Below are positions 42,948 to 52,705 of a stretch of DNA of 64,000 nucleotides, piece after piece; the stretch's first letter is position 1, and every line of letters begins with the position of its first letter. Source of the DNA: Opitutaceae bacterium (GTDB taxonomy: Bacteria > Verrucomicrobiota > Verrucomicrobiia > Opitutales > Opitutaceae); NCBI GenBank assembly GCA_028688225.1, contig JAQTYQ010000004.1:143929-207928 (forward strand), read 5' to 3'. The notes beneath the pieces were generated by a model that was not told the origin of the DNA, ran no database searches, and worked only from the letters and a program-made list of their open reading frames with translations. A program made the translations under genes and the position numbers.

Positions 42948-43421
42948 ATGAAATCAATGTTTAGAACCGCGCTCCTGGCCGCCGGTCTGGCCGTCGCGGC
43001 CCTGCCATCCGTTCGGGCGGCAGACAGCCCCGCGGCCCCTGCGGCCGGCGACCAAACCCCCGCACCACGATGGCAGCATGGCCCGGGAGAGCGACTGCAA
43101 CGTCTGGGCGAAGTACTCAACCTCACTCCGGAACAAAAGGACCAGGTGGCGGCGATTTTCAAGGCAGACGGCCCGCAGGGTCGGGCCATCATGAATGACA
43201 CGTCGTTGTCGCGAGCAGAACGACGGGCCAGGATGCGGGAGTTCAGGAAGGACATGCGCGCCAAGATTCGCGCCGTGCTCACACCCGAGCAGCAACAGAA
43301 GTTCGATGCGATGCCGCGTCGGGGTCACGGTCCCCAAGGCCGGAGGCCCGCGGATGAGCCATCGACTCCGGGCGGCAATCCACCGGCCGGTGGCGCAACC
43401 CCCGCCAGCAGCGGCACCTGA
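42948..43421 (+). CDS. Spy/CpxP-like periplasmic protein
   Basis: About 157 residues. The chosen ATG opens a signal peptide (MFRTALLAAGLAVAALPSVR, then AAD). The mature part has an LTPEQ motif twice (LNLTPEQKDQVAAIFK and VLTPEQQQKFD) around a basic helix, RAERRARMREFRKDMRAKIR, matching the LTXXQ family. The Gly/Pro-rich tail is unstructured. It is probably a small stress-related chaperone. A terminator follows closely. Confidence 0.75.
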   Translation: MKSMFRTALLAAGLAVAALPSVRAADSPAAPAAGDQTPAPRWQHGPGERLQRLGEVLNLTPEQKDQVAAIFKADGPQGRAIMNDTSLSRAERRARMREFRKDMRAKIRAVLTPEQQQKFDAMPRRGHGPQGRRPADEPSTPGGNPPAGGATPASSGT

Positions 43422-43459
43422 AGCGTTTCCTCGGAGACGCCCTCCCGAGGTTTCACAAC

Positions 43460-43498
43460 CCGCCGCGGTGCCGATGGGGGCCGCGGCGGTTTAATTTT
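43460..43498 (+). terminator. Intrinsic terminator of Spy-like gene
   Basis: Stem CCGCCGCGG (43460-43468) and CCGCGGCGG (43481-43489), followed by TTTAATTTT. Confidence 0.88.
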
Positions 43499-43536
43499 CG
43501 ACAACCGGTGCCGGCCGGTGCACCGTGGCGCCCGGC

Positions 43537-44754
43537 ATGAAGCACGAGCGACTCCTGATCGCCGGCGGCGGCGCAGCGGGTTTTTTTGCGGCGCTGGCCT
43601 GCGCCGGGCAGAATCCGTCCGCGCGGATCACAATCTGTGAGGCCACGGCCCAGCCGCTCGCAAAGGTCCGGATCTCGGGCGGCGGCCGTTGCAACGTGAC
43701 GCATGCCTGCCTTGAGCCCGCGGAGCTCGCCCGGCACTATCCGCGGGGCGGACGTGAATTGCTGGGTCCGTTTCATCGCTGGGGTCCGCGCGAGACGATG
43801 GCGTGGTTTGCGGCGCGCGGCGTCACCCTCAAAACCGAGGCCGACGGCCGCGTGTTCCCGACAACGGATGACTCGGGCACGGTCGTCGACTGTCTGCGCC
43901 GGGCCGCGGAGAAGGCGGGGATCACGGTACGCACGCGGTGCGGCGTGCAGGCGGTGCGTGCAGGCTACGAGGTGAATTTCACCACAGGGGGGACCGTCGC
44001 CTGCGACCGTCTTCTGCTTGCCACCGGCGGCGGCGCATCCGGCGGCGGCTTTGAACTCGCCCGCCGGTTGGGCCATACCATCGAACCACCGGTGCCGTCG
44101 CTTTTCACCCTCCACATCGACGATCCACGACTGGCGGGCCTGCCGGGGGTGGCGGTGGAGAACGCCGAGGTCAGTGTGTCCGGGTTGAAACTGCGGGAAC
44201 GCGGGCCGCTCCTGATCACGCATGAGGGCATGAGCGGCCCGGTGATCCTCCGGCTTTCGGCCTGGGGCGCCCGGCTGCTGCATGACTGCGGTTATCGCTT
44301 CACGGTGACGGTCAACTGGGTGCCGCCGCGCACCCCCGGGCAGGTGTTCGCGGAACTGGCGCAGGTGCGCCGGGAGCACCCGCGCCAGCAGGTGGCGACG
44401 TGGAGTCCGTTCGGCCTGTCGCAGCGGCTCTGGGCCCGCCTGGCGGCCGCCGCGGCGTTGGGCCCGGCCTGTCCCTGGGCCTCGGTATCAAACGCGGGGT
44501 TGCAGGCGTTTGCCGCGCAGCTCACCCGCGGTGAATTCGCCGTCACGGGCAAGAGCCGGTTCAAGGAGGAGTTTGTCACGTGCGGCGGCGTGCGGCTGGC
44601 CGAGATCGATTTCCGGACGATGGAAAGCCGTCTCCGCCCGGGCCTTTATTTTGCGGGCGAGATCCTCGATATCGACGGCGTGACGGGCGGCTTCAATTTC
44701 CAATCGGCCTGGACGACCGGCTGGCTGGCGGGACGGGCGATGGCGGGCGCCTAG
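43537..44754 (+). CDS. HI0933/YhiN family FAD-dependent oxidoreductase
   Basis: About 405 residues with the dinucleotide-binding start LLIAGGGAAGFFAALACAG and the HI0933 hallmark KVRISGGGRCNVTHA. Later landmarks are GRVFPTTDDSGTVVDCL, LLATGGGASGGGFELARRLG, LITHEGMSGPVILRLS, TCGGVRLAEID and GLYFAGEILDIDGVTGGFN. The family is a flavoprotein of unknown physiological substrate. ATG 43537 is used rather than GTG 43525. Confidence 0.9.
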   Translation: MKHERLLIAGGGAAGFFAALACAGQNPSARITICEATAQPLAKVRISGGGRCNVTHACLEPAELARHYPRGGRELLGPFHRWGPRETMAWFAARGVTLKTEADGRVFPTTDDSGTVVDCLRRAAEKAGITVRTRCGVQAVRAGYEVNFTTGGTVACDRLLLATGGGASGGGFELARRLGHTIEPPVPSLFTLHIDDPRLAGLPGVAVENAEVSVSGLKLRERGPLLITHEGMSGPVILRLSAWGARLLHDCGYRFTVTVNWVPPRTPGQVFAELAQVRREHPRQQVATWSPFGLSQRLWARLAAAAALGPACPWASVSNAGLQAFAAQLTRGEFAVTGKSRFKEEFVTCGGVRLAEIDFRTMESRLRPGLYFAGEILDIDGVTGGFNFQSAWTTGWLAGRAMAGA

Positions 44755-44838
44755 GAATGTCGTTGCGCGCCGGCAGGCGACGCGGCAATCCAACTGGGCC
44801 GCCGGGCCCATCCGGGCCGGGCGTGCACTGACCGATTC

Positions 44839-45792
44839 ATGACCGCTGCGATTCCCAATTACTGGCAGCTCCTGCTGCTCGTCATGCCCGTGTTCCTGCT
44901 CTTTGCGCTCGGTGCGCTGATGCGGCGCGTCTGCGCGCTGACGGCCGGGTCCGAGACGAGCCTGCTGCGCATCTACGTGAATTTTCTCTACCCGGCCCTG
45001 ATCCTGAAGAGCGTGCTCGGCAACACCGCGCTGCGGGATCCGGCCAACATCCTCTGGCCGCCCCTGGCGGGCTTTGGCACCATCGTGCTGGGATTTGCCG
45101 CCGGCTACTACGTGGGGCGGGCGCTCGGGCTGCACGTGGGTTCCGGATTGCGCACCTTCGCGTTCGCGGTGGGGGTCTACAACTACGGCTTCATTCCGAT
45201 CCCGCTGATGGAGTCGCTCTACGGCCGCGAGCCGTTGGGCGTGTTGCTGGTGCAAAACATGGGCTGCGAGCTGGCCATCTGGAGCGTGGGCCTCCTCGTG
45301 CTGGCGGGCCTGTCGCCGCGCGAAGGCTGGCGCCAGGTCATCAACCCGCCCATCTGCACCCTCGTGGTCGCGCTGGGCGTCAACCTTTCCGGTTTCGCCC
45401 TGCCGGCGGTGCTGATGCGGGTCGTCGATTTGCTGGGCGGATGCGCCATTCCCTTCGGGCTGCTGCTGTGCGGGGCGACCCTCAGCACTTATTTCGAAAA
45501 ACCGGCGCAGCTTTTCCACGGGCGCACGACGCCGGTCGCCAGCCTGCTGCGGCTCGCGGTGCTGCCGGCGGCGTTCCTGCTGCTCGCGAAATTCGCGCCG
45601 TTTTCGCCCGAGTTGAAGCGCGTGCTGGTGGTGCAGGCGGCCATGCCCTCGGGCATGATGCCGCTGGTGCTCGCCCGCCATTACGGCGGCCAGCCGGTCA
45701 TCGCGGCGCAGATCATCGTCGGCACGACGCTGCTGGGTGTGCTGGTGATCCCGTGGTGGCTGCGCTTTGGTCTGGCCTGGATCGGCGGGTAG
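44839..45792 (+). CDS. AEC family transporter (auxin efflux carrier-like)
   Basis: A 317-residue inner-membrane protein with about ten hydrophobic segments split into two groups of five. Landmarks are VFLLFALGALMRR, YVNFLYPALILKSVLG, FAFAVGVYNYGFIPIPLM and AMPSGMMPLVLARHYGG near the end. Bacterial members move dicarboxylates or other organic acids. The substrate is not predictable here. It is convergent with the hpf gene, only 4 nt apart. Confidence 0.88.
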   Translation: MTAAIPNYWQLLLLVMPVFLLFALGALMRRVCALTAGSETSLLRIYVNFLYPALILKSVLGNTALRDPANILWPPLAGFGTIVLGFAAGYYVGRALGLHVGSGLRTFAFAVGVYNYGFIPIPLMESLYGREPLGVLLVQNMGCELAIWSVGLLVLAGLSPREGWRQVINPPICTLVVALGVNLSGFALPAVLMRVVDLLGGCAIPFGLLLCGATLSTYFEKPAQLFHGRTTPVASLLRLAVLPAAFLLLAKFAPFSPELKRVLVVQAAMPSGMMPLVLARHYGGQPVIAAQIIVGTTLLGVLVIPWWLRFGLAWIGG

Positions 45793-45796
45793 GGCC

Positions 45797-46183
45797 TCAG
45801 TCGGCCTTCGGCAGCTCGGAGGGGATTTCCACGGTGTGCGGATGGTGGCGCTTGGTTTTGGCGGCGCAGGCGCGCTTGCGCAGCATGCGGTCGAGCTTGT
45901 CGATCAGCCCGTCGAGCGACTTGTAGAGATCGTCGCTGGCCACGCTGGCCTGCAGGTCGGGGCCGCGGATTTCGACATGCCCCTTGGCGATGAAGGACTC
46001 GCGCAGGGCGCGGGTCTGGTCGTGCTCCAGGTCCAGACGCACCCGGATGATGTGCTCCTGATGACGGAGGAGGCGGACCACCTTTTCCTCGGCGATGGAC
46101 TTCAACGCGTCGGTGAGATCGAGATGGACGCCGCGGACGATGATTCTGGGCGCGGCCGGGGTGGGGGTTTTGTGGGAAGACAT
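45797..46183 (-). CDS. hpf: Ribosome hibernation-promoting factor (short form)
   Basis: A 128-residue HPF/RaiA-type protein that binds the 30S subunit and helps make inactive ribosomes. It has IIVRGVHLDLTDALKSIAEE, RVRLDLEHDQTRAL, GHVEIRGPDLQASVASDDLY and SLDGLIDKLDRMLRKR. There is no C-terminal dimerisation domain, so it is a short form. It is convergent with the AEC transporter. Confidence 0.88.
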   Translation of the reverse strand: MSSHKTPTPAAPRIIVRGVHLDLTDALKSIAEEKVVRLLRHQEHIIRVRLDLEHDQTRALRESFIAKGHVEIRGPDLQASVASDDLYKSLDGLIDKLDRMLRKRACAAKTKRHHPHTVEIPSELPKAD

Positions 46184-46420
46184 GAGTGGCGAATGATCGG
46201 TACTCTACGCCGGGATGCGGTGTTTCCGCATTGGAAATGCATCTTTTATCACGTCAGGAGCCACGGGAAACCCTAAAAGCAAGATTTTTTGCAGGAGATT
46301 CCGGCCGCAGGACCCGACCGGCATCCTTTCGAACGGTCGCTTGCCTTCGCGGGCCAAGATGGCATCATCACTCTTTCGTTCTTTGATTGGCGCGTCCAAT
46401 CAGACCTCTGCGCGACACCT

Positions 46421-46451
46421 TGGACTTTGGGATCTGGAGTTTGAGGTTTGC
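46421..46451. repeat. TTGGGATTTGGAG-type satellite in front of ssrA
   Basis: A 31-nt run (TGGACTTTGGGATCTGGAGT followed by TTGAGGTTT) that is an inverse relative of the degenerate run at 35944-35975. It ends only 12 nt before the mature tmRNA 5' end, so it occupies the region where the ssrA promoter should be. Confidence 0.55.
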
Positions 46452-46463
46452 GCAGCACTTTTG

Positions 46464-46881
<418 letters not shown>

Positions 46882-46924
46882 CCCTGAGCAAGCCCCTTGA
46901 CGGGGCGCGTCGAAGGGCACAGCC

Positions 46925-47076
46925 AAGGCGTTTGCCGCCAGCGCGCTTGATGACGGCATCAAAGAACGGCTCTTCGAATACAACGCCCTTGATGATCTCC
47001 GGCGGCTTCGGCATGGAGCCGCTTCTCTCATGGGTATTGGAGAAGGGCGAGTGAGTTATGAACTTACTCGTCCCTA
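46925..47076 (+). pseudogene. Possible 3' gene remnant downstream of ssrA
   Basis: An open frame reads FAASALDDGIKERLFEYNAL, then DDLRRLRHGAASLMGIGEG and RVSYELTRP before a TAA. It has the look of a protein C-terminus but no start and no upstream coding part. Being right after a tmRNA, a common integration site, it may be a relic of an inserted element. The opposite strand is also open, so the coding claim is weak. Confidence 0.3.
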
Positions 47077-47473
47077 AGAGGGGTTCGACACCCCTTGGGT
47101 GTAGAATTCGTAAAAGACACGCTGTCTTTGACGCGTGTAAACCCCGTTCGTCCGTGAACCCGTGCCCCGGCGCATACGCGCCGGCATGAGGGAGGTTCGA
47201 GCGGAGCACGGCGTGAGCCGTGCGGAGCGAGAACCGACCGAAGTCGGGGATGCCAGAGCAACGCCGGAAGGGCGCGAACTCGTTGCAGCCAAACGTGATT
47301 CCGGAACGACAGCCTTTCGCCCTGCGGGGAGGGGTGTGGGGATACCCTCCCTAGCCGGGCTGATTCTCCTCAAAGAAGGTTCGGGCGGTGTCCAATAAGG
47401 CCCACCAATTTGTATTCGGCCGTAGTGGTCTGGTGTTGCTTCCCCGGCCCCGGGCTGTTTCGAAGTTCACCTC
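47077..47473. other. Non-coding stretch after ssrA
   Basis: About 400 nt with no supported gene. It holds short hairpins such as CCGGCGCATACGCGCCGG (around 47164-47181) and GCACGGCGTGAGCCGTGC (around 47207-47224), and a T-arm-like GGGGTTCGACACCCC at 47079-47093 that lacks the rest of a tRNA. This could be worn mobile-element DNA. Confidence 0.5.
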
Positions 47474-48283
47474 GTGAAGCTACTTTTTGCCAAAGCCAAG
47501 TGGGAGCGATGGGATCAAGCCCTGGCCCCCTTTCTGGAAGACGTCGCCGCGGCGGGTTTCGACGCCACCGAGATCTTCATCCCCGCCCTCAAAGAGGGTC
47601 CGGCCGAAAGCCGCCGGCTGCATGGACAGCATCAGCTGAAGCTGGTGGCTCAAATCATCACCGAGGGCGCCAGCGTGGAGGACCACCTGCGCTGTTTGGA
47701 GGAACGATTCCTGCGCGCGCTTGAATTTGAACCGCTGATGATCAATTCCCACACCGGTCGGGATATCTGGACGCCGGAGGAAAACCTCCGGGTTTTCGAC
47801 AAGGCCCTGGAGCTGGAGGCGCGCTACGGCGTCCCGTTGTGTCACGAGACCCACCGCTCCCGCGCGCTCTATTGCGCCCCGGCGGCAGCCCATCTGCTTG
47901 CCGCCCGGCCGCAGCTCAAGCTGACGGCGGATTTCTCCCATTGGCTTTGCGTGCATGAGTCCGACCTTGCCGACCAGCCGGACGCGGTGGCCGCCGCCAT
48001 CCAGGCGGCCCATTATATTCATGCCCGGGTAGGCCACAGCGAGGGCCCGCAAGTGCCCGATCCCCGGGCGCCGGAATGGCAGTCCTGGCGTGACCTCAGT
48101 TTGGGTTTCTGGCGCCGGATTGTGGAAGCCCGCCGCAATTCCGGGTCCGCCTTCTTCACGATCGCCCCGGAATTCGGTCCGCCGCCCTATATGCCGGTCC
48201 TTCCTTTTACCGGCAAACCCACTGCCGATGCTTGGGAGGTCAATGGTTGGACGCGCCAATGGCTTTCCGAAGCCATGACCTAA
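47474..48283 (+). CDS. Sugar phosphate isomerase/epimerase family protein
   Basis: A 269-residue AP-endonuclease-2-like TIM barrel. Possible metal or substrate residues are in DATEIFIPALKEG (Glu), MINSHTGRDIW (His), PLCHETHRSRALY (Glu, His), KLTADFSHWLCVHE (Asp, His), HARVGHSEGPQVPDP and FTIAPEFGPP. The start is a GTG immediately giving KLLFAKAKWERW. It is followed at 88 nt by the GH2 enzyme, consistent with a small sugar-use operon. Confidence 0.82.
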   Translation: MKLLFAKAKWERWDQALAPFLEDVAAAGFDATEIFIPALKEGPAESRRLHGQHQLKLVAQIITEGASVEDHLRCLEERFLRALEFEPLMINSHTGRDIWTPEENLRVFDKALELEARYGVPLCHETHRSRALYCAPAAAHLLAARPQLKLTADFSHWLCVHESDLADQPDAVAAAIQAAHYIHARVGHSEGPQVPDPRAPEWQSWRDLSLGFWRRIVEARRNSGSAFFTIAPEFGPPPYMPVLPFTGKPTADAWEVNGWTRQWLSEAMT

Positions 48284-48371
48284 TTTCGCTCCGGAAGTCC
48301 CGACCATTGGTCGCTCCGGCAGGCGAATTCGATGCCGCGGCATCCAGCTGCAAGATTTTGATATTTTTTCT

Positions 48372-50849
48372 ATGCACCTCCACTCACTGACTTCGGCGGC
48401 GTGGCAGTTCCGCGATGCCACCCGTCGCTCCTCATGGCGCCCGGCGATAGTTCCGGGATGTGTGCACCGCGACCTGCGGCACCATCAACTGATTCCCGAC
48501 CCTTTCTGGGGTACGAACGAACTCGATCTGCGCTGGATTGAGGAGCATGACTGGGAATACCGCGCCTCGTTCCGCGTCCCGGCCGCGCTGCTGGACGAAG
48601 AGGTGATTGAACTGGTTGCCGACGGGCTCGACACCGTGGCGACCGTGCGGCTCAACGGCCGCGAAGTCGCCCGCACCGGCAACATGTTCCTCGGCGGCCG
48701 CTGGGCGGTGAAGCCGCTGCTGCGCCCGGGCCGCAACGAACTGCGCATCCGGTTCGACAGCGCGCTGCACTACATCCGGACGCACCGCCAGGAGCATCTG
48801 CCGCGCGAGATGAGCGACCCGGTCGGCGGTTGCACCCGCATCCGCAAGCAGCAATGCCAGTTCGGGTGGGACTGGGGTCCGCGTCTCGTCACCGCCGGCA
48901 TCTGGCGCGACCTCCGCCTGGAGGGGTGGTCGGGCAACCGGCTGGAGAGCGTGGGGGTGACGCAGGATCACCGGGCCGACGGGAGCGTGGTGCTGCGCTT
49001 GGCGCCCGAGCTCGCGCGGCCCGATCCGGCCGCGGTCTGCTCGTGGCGGCTCAGCCTGGAGGACAGCCTTGTGGCCGAGGGCCGCGGTCCGGAGATCACG
49101 GTCGCGCATCCGCAACGGTGGTGGCCAAACGGACAAGGCGCCCAGCCGCTCTACCGGCTCGAGGTTGCGGTCGCCGGCGCCGACGGTCGCGCGATCGGCC
49201 GTTGGGCGCGGCGGATCGGACTGCGCACCATCGTGCTCGACCGGCATCCGGACGCGTGGGGCGAGTCGTTCCAGTTTGTCGTCAACGGCCGGCCGGTTTT
49301 CGCCAAGGGCGCCAACTGGATTCCCGCCCACAGTTTTGTCGCCGGGCTGACCCGCGCCGACTACGAGCGCGACCTGCGCAGCGCGGCCGACGCGCACATG
49401 AACATGGTCCGGGTGTGGGGCGGCGGCATCTACGAGAGCGAGGATTTCTACGACCTGTGCGACGAGCTCGGTCTGCTCGTGTGGCAGGATTTCATGTTCG
49501 CCTGCATGCGTTACCCGTCGGATCCCGCCTTTCTGGCCAGCGCCCGTGCCGAGGCGGAGTTCCAGGTCCGCCGGCTGCGCCACCGGGCCTGCCTGGCCCT
49601 CTGGTGCGGCAACAACGAGATTGCCGCCTGCAATGTGCAGGAACTGACCGCCGATCCGAAGCTCCTGGCCGACTACGAGGTGCTCTTTCACCGGACTCTC
49701 CCCGAGGTGCTGGCGGCCGTTGATCCGGTCACGTCCTACTGGCCGTCCTCGCCCTGGCGGGGGGATCTCGATGTCAGCAATTCGGCGGGTGAGCAGCGGG
49801 GTGACACGCATTTCTGGGAGGTCTGGCACGCCCGCAAGCCGGTCAAGGATTACGAGAAGTACGCGTTCCGGTTCACCTCCGAATTCGGGATGCAGAGCTT
49901 CGTCTCGGCGGAGACCCAGGCGGCATTTTGCCCGCCGGCCGACGGCAACGTCTTCGGCCCGACGATGACGAACCACCAGAAGAACCCGCTCGGCAACCAG
50001 ATCATCCTCGACTACGTTTCGCGGCAGTACCGGTTCCCGAAGGACCAGGCCGCCCTGCTGTACCTCTCGCAGCTCAACCAGGCCGACTGCATGCAGGTGG
50101 CCGTCGAGCACTACCGGCGGAACATGCCGCGTTGCATGGGCGCGCTGTACTGGCAGCTCAACGACTGTTGGCCGGTCGCCTCGTGGAGCTCGATCGAGTT
50201 CTCCGGCCGCTGGAAGGCGTTGCACCATGTCGCCCGCCGGTTTTTCGCGCCGGCCCTCGCCACGGCCCACGTGCCGGGCGAGGAGCAGACAGTCCTCGGA
50301 AACTACCGGCGGACGACGGTGCGGGAGGTGCATCTCTACACCGTCTACGATGTGCCGGAGCCCGCCTCCGGCGAGCTGCGTTGGGACCTCTTCCATCTCG
50401 ACGGCCGGGTGGTGCGCCGCGGTCGCAAGAAGGTCGCGCTCCGTTACGGCGCGAGCGTGAACCAGCAAACCCTCGATCTGGCCAGACCGATGCAGGAGCA
50501 CGGCCGGGACAACCTCTATCTGCGCGTGGCCCTGGAGATCGGTGGCACCCGCGTCAGCGAGGAGACGGTGTTCCTCACGGCGCCCCGGTTTCTCGCGCTG
50601 TCGAAAGCGCGCCCCGCGGTCGGCATCCGGATGCTCTCGCCCACCCGGGCGGTGTTTACGTTTGCCTCGCCGGTGTTCCAACACCGGGTCGCCTTCGACC
50701 TGCCCGGCATTGCCCACCGCAGCAGCGACAACTACTTCGAGCTTTATCCCCGCGAGCAAAGGACGGTGACGGTGGAGTTCACGCGGCCACAGACGGCGCC
50801 TCGCCTTCGGAAGGCGTTGGTCCACCGGTCGCTGGTGGACACGTATTAA
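48372..50849 (+). CDS. Glycoside hydrolase family 2, beta-mannosidase
   Basis: Removes terminal beta-mannose residues from manno-oligosaccharides. The 825-residue protein follows the family plan: galactose-binding-like N-domain (PGCVHRDLRHHQLIPDPFWG, DWEYRASFRVP), GWDWGPRLVTAGIWRD, an Ig-like domain, then the TIM barrel with GANWIPAHSF, VRVWGGGIYESEDFYDLCDE, acid/base Glu in LWCGNNEIAACN (near residue 417) and nucleophile Glu in TSEFGMQSF (near 504). No signal peptide is seen, so it is probably cytoplasmic. The symporter gene next door points the other way. Confidence 0.92.
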   Translation: MHLHSLTSAAWQFRDATRRSSWRPAIVPGCVHRDLRHHQLIPDPFWGTNELDLRWIEEHDWEYRASFRVPAALLDEEVIELVADGLDTVATVRLNGREVARTGNMFLGGRWAVKPLLRPGRNELRIRFDSALHYIRTHRQEHLPREMSDPVGGCTRIRKQQCQFGWDWGPRLVTAGIWRDLRLEGWSGNRLESVGVTQDHRADGSVVLRLAPELARPDPAAVCSWRLSLEDSLVAEGRGPEITVAHPQRWWPNGQGAQPLYRLEVAVAGADGRAIGRWARRIGLRTIVLDRHPDAWGESFQFVVNGRPVFAKGANWIPAHSFVAGLTRADYERDLRSAADAHMNMVRVWGGGIYESEDFYDLCDELGLLVWQDFMFACMRYPSDPAFLASARAEAEFQVRRLRHRACLALWCGNNEIAACNVQELTADPKLLADYEVLFHRTLPEVLAAVDPVTSYWPSSPWRGDLDVSNSAGEQRGDTHFWEVWHARKPVKDYEKYAFRFTSEFGMQSFVSAETQAAFCPPADGNVFGPTMTNHQKNPLGNQIILDYVSRQYRFPKDQAALLYLSQLNQADCMQVAVEHYRRNMPRCMGALYWQLNDCWPVASWSSIEFSGRWKALHHVARRFFAPALATAHVPGEEQTVLGNYRRTTVREVHLYTVYDVPEPASGELRWDLFHLDGRVVRRGRKKVALRYGASVNQQTLDLARPMQEHGRDNLYLRVALEIGGTRVSEETVFLTAPRFLALSKARPAVGIRMLSPTRAVFTFASPVFQHRVAFDLPGIAHRSSDNYFELYPREQRTVTVEFTRPQTAPRLRKALVHRSLVDTY

Positions 50850-50867
50850 GTGGGCGGGTGCAGGCAG

Positions 50868-52313
50868 TCAACTCCCGGCGACCGCAGCGCCGGCGCGCCG
50901 CGCCTGCAGGTCGATCTCGATCTGGCGCACCCGGGTTTCATTGAGCGGATAAAACAGGACGATAACCATGGATACCACACCGACCGCCGCCGGAATGATG
51001 CTCATGAGCAACACGATGCCGTGGAGCACACCGGATGCCTGGACCTTGTCGGGCGTATAGCCGGTCGCGGACAGCATCACGCCAGCAAGAAAGCCGCCGA
51101 TGGCCCAGCCAACCTTCTGTGTCATCGTGGACGCAGAGAACACCAAGCCGGTCGAACGGCTGCGATTCTTCCACTCTGCGTAATCAGCCGTGTCGGCGTA
51201 CATGGCCCAAAGCACCGCGCTGAGCGGCCCGCCGGTGAGCGAGCCGACAATCTGGAGCACGAACATCAGACCCACCTGCTCGGGCCGGAGAAAATAAAAC
51301 GCCGCCGTGCTCACGATGGAGATGACAAAGAGGATGAGGAAGGCCGGTTTTTTCCCCACCGTAGTAGCAAACCAGCCCACCAGCAACGCGCCCACGATCG
51401 CGGAAACCCCGCCGACGGTATTAAAGGCCGACACGAGCTCGGTGAAGCCGTACGATCGCGCGCCGCCGGTGAAGGGCAGGGTCAGCGTCTGCGGGCCGAC
51501 GAAGTAACGGAAGTAGTGCGCCGTGATGGTGAGCCGCGTGGCGACGAACAGAATGAAGGTAATGGTGGTGGCGAGCAGGACCAGCCAGGGGCCGTTGGTG
51601 AAGAGATTGCGCAGGTCGCGGGCCATCGAGGTCTTCTGCGCCGCCGGCGGCCGCACGCGTTCGCGGGTGCCGGCGAACGCGATGAGGAAGAAAATCACGG
51701 CGGCTATGCCATAGATGACAAAGACCAACTGCCAGCCGCGCGGGTTGTCAGGCGCGCCGCCCAACCAGGCCGCCATCGGCAGCAGCGTGAACGAGACGAT
51801 GGTTGCCGCGACATAGGCGAAAACGAATTTGATCGAGGAGACGATCGTCCGCTGATTGGGGTCGGGTGAGATCACCCCGAGCATCGACGTATACGGAATA
51901 TTGATGGCCGTGTAGATCATCATCATGCCGTTGAAGGTGATGTACGCCCAGATCAGCTTGCCGGTGCCGCCCAGGTGCGGGGTCGTGAACATCAGGACGC
52001 CCATGACTGCAAACGGCACGCAAAACCACAGCAGAAACGGCCGGAACTTGCCCCAGCGTGTTTCCGTGCGGTCGGCGAGCATTCCCATCATGGGGTCGTT
52101 CACGCCGTCCCAGATCCGGCTGATGAGAAACATCGTCCCCGCCGCCGCGGCGGAGATGCGAAACACATCGGTGTAGAAATACAGCAGGTAGAGGCTGAAT
52201 GTCTGCCAATAGAGAACGGAAGCAAGGTCGCCAAAGCCGTAGCAGAGCTTCTCGCGGAGTTTCAGTCGATCCGGCGTTGCCATGGTGGGGTTGGCTGTTG
52301 ATATCGGCATCAA
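50868..52313 (-). CDS. GPH-type sugar:cation symporter (MFS)
   Basis: A 481-residue membrane transporter with 12 predicted helices of the glycoside-pentoside-hexuronide family. Landmarks are KLCYGFGDLASVLYWQTFSL, ISRIWDGVNDPMMGMLADRT, the WGKFRPFLLWF loop, and MYADTADYAEWKNRSRSTGL. It probably brings in a mannoside or other glycoside with Na+ or H+. It is convergent with the GH2 gene, 18 nt apart. Confidence 0.9.
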   Translation of the reverse strand: MMPISTANPTMATPDRLKLREKLCYGFGDLASVLYWQTFSLYLLYFYTDVFRISAAAAGTMFLISRIWDGVNDPMMGMLADRTETRWGKFRPFLLWFCVPFAVMGVLMFTTPHLGGTGKLIWAYITFNGMMMIYTAINIPYTSMLGVISPDPNQRTIVSSIKFVFAYVAATIVSFTLLPMAAWLGGAPDNPRGWQLVFVIYGIAAVIFFLIAFAGTRERVRPPAAQKTSMARDLRNLFTNGPWLVLLATTITFILFVATRLTITAHYFRYFVGPQTLTLPFTGGARSYGFTELVSAFNTVGGVSAIVGALLVGWFATTVGKKPAFLILFVISIVSTAAFYFLRPEQVGLMFVLQIVGSLTGGPLSAVLWAMYADTADYAEWKNRSRSTGLVFSASTMTQKVGWAIGGFLAGVMLSATGYTPDKVQASGVLHGIVLLMSIIPAAVGVVSMVIVLFYPLNETRVRQIEIDLQARRAGAAVAGS

Positions 52314-52406
52314 AACCCAGGGCGAGAGCGAAGTTCAGTGGATTGCGTTTTCAGCGCATCGGCAAGTCAATCGACGTGCGTCCTGACCCGCGGGAGAGGC
52401 GGACTC

Positions 52407-52705
52407 TCATTGCAGGATCGGATAGTTCATCGCGGGCGTCGTCCATTTCATCCAGAGCAGCTCCGCCAGGGTCAGGGCTTCCTCGCGCTGGCAGGGAGCC
52501 ATGACCGCCGGCATGATGGTGAAGATTCCATCAGAATCGATGGATGGACGTCTTTGGGCACGATGATAAATTGACCACCATGGTCTGGCTGAAGCAGATA
52601 CCTCTCGGAGGTCTTGATGAGTTGACCGATGCCGCCGATTTTCGAAGGAGCTGCGAGGTCGAGGCAATCGGCATAGGGCAGCGTCAATCTGTGCTCCGAT
52701 GACAA
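52407..52705 (-). pseudogene. Frameshifted gene remnant
   Basis: Two minus-strand frames carry protein-like sequence that join end to end. The upstream frame reads RLTLPYADCLDLAAPSKIGG, then SERYLLQPDHGGQFIIVPKD; the downstream one reads DGIFTIMPAVMAPCQREEAL, then WMKWTTPAMNYPILQ and a stop. The shift is near 52540. Its 5' end is cut off by the divergent membrane-protein gene. No family recognised. Confidence 0.45.

Noticed and set aside
47079..47093. GGGGTTCGACACCCC considered as part of a tRNA
   Set aside because: No acceptor stem, anticodon arm or D arm can be folded around it.
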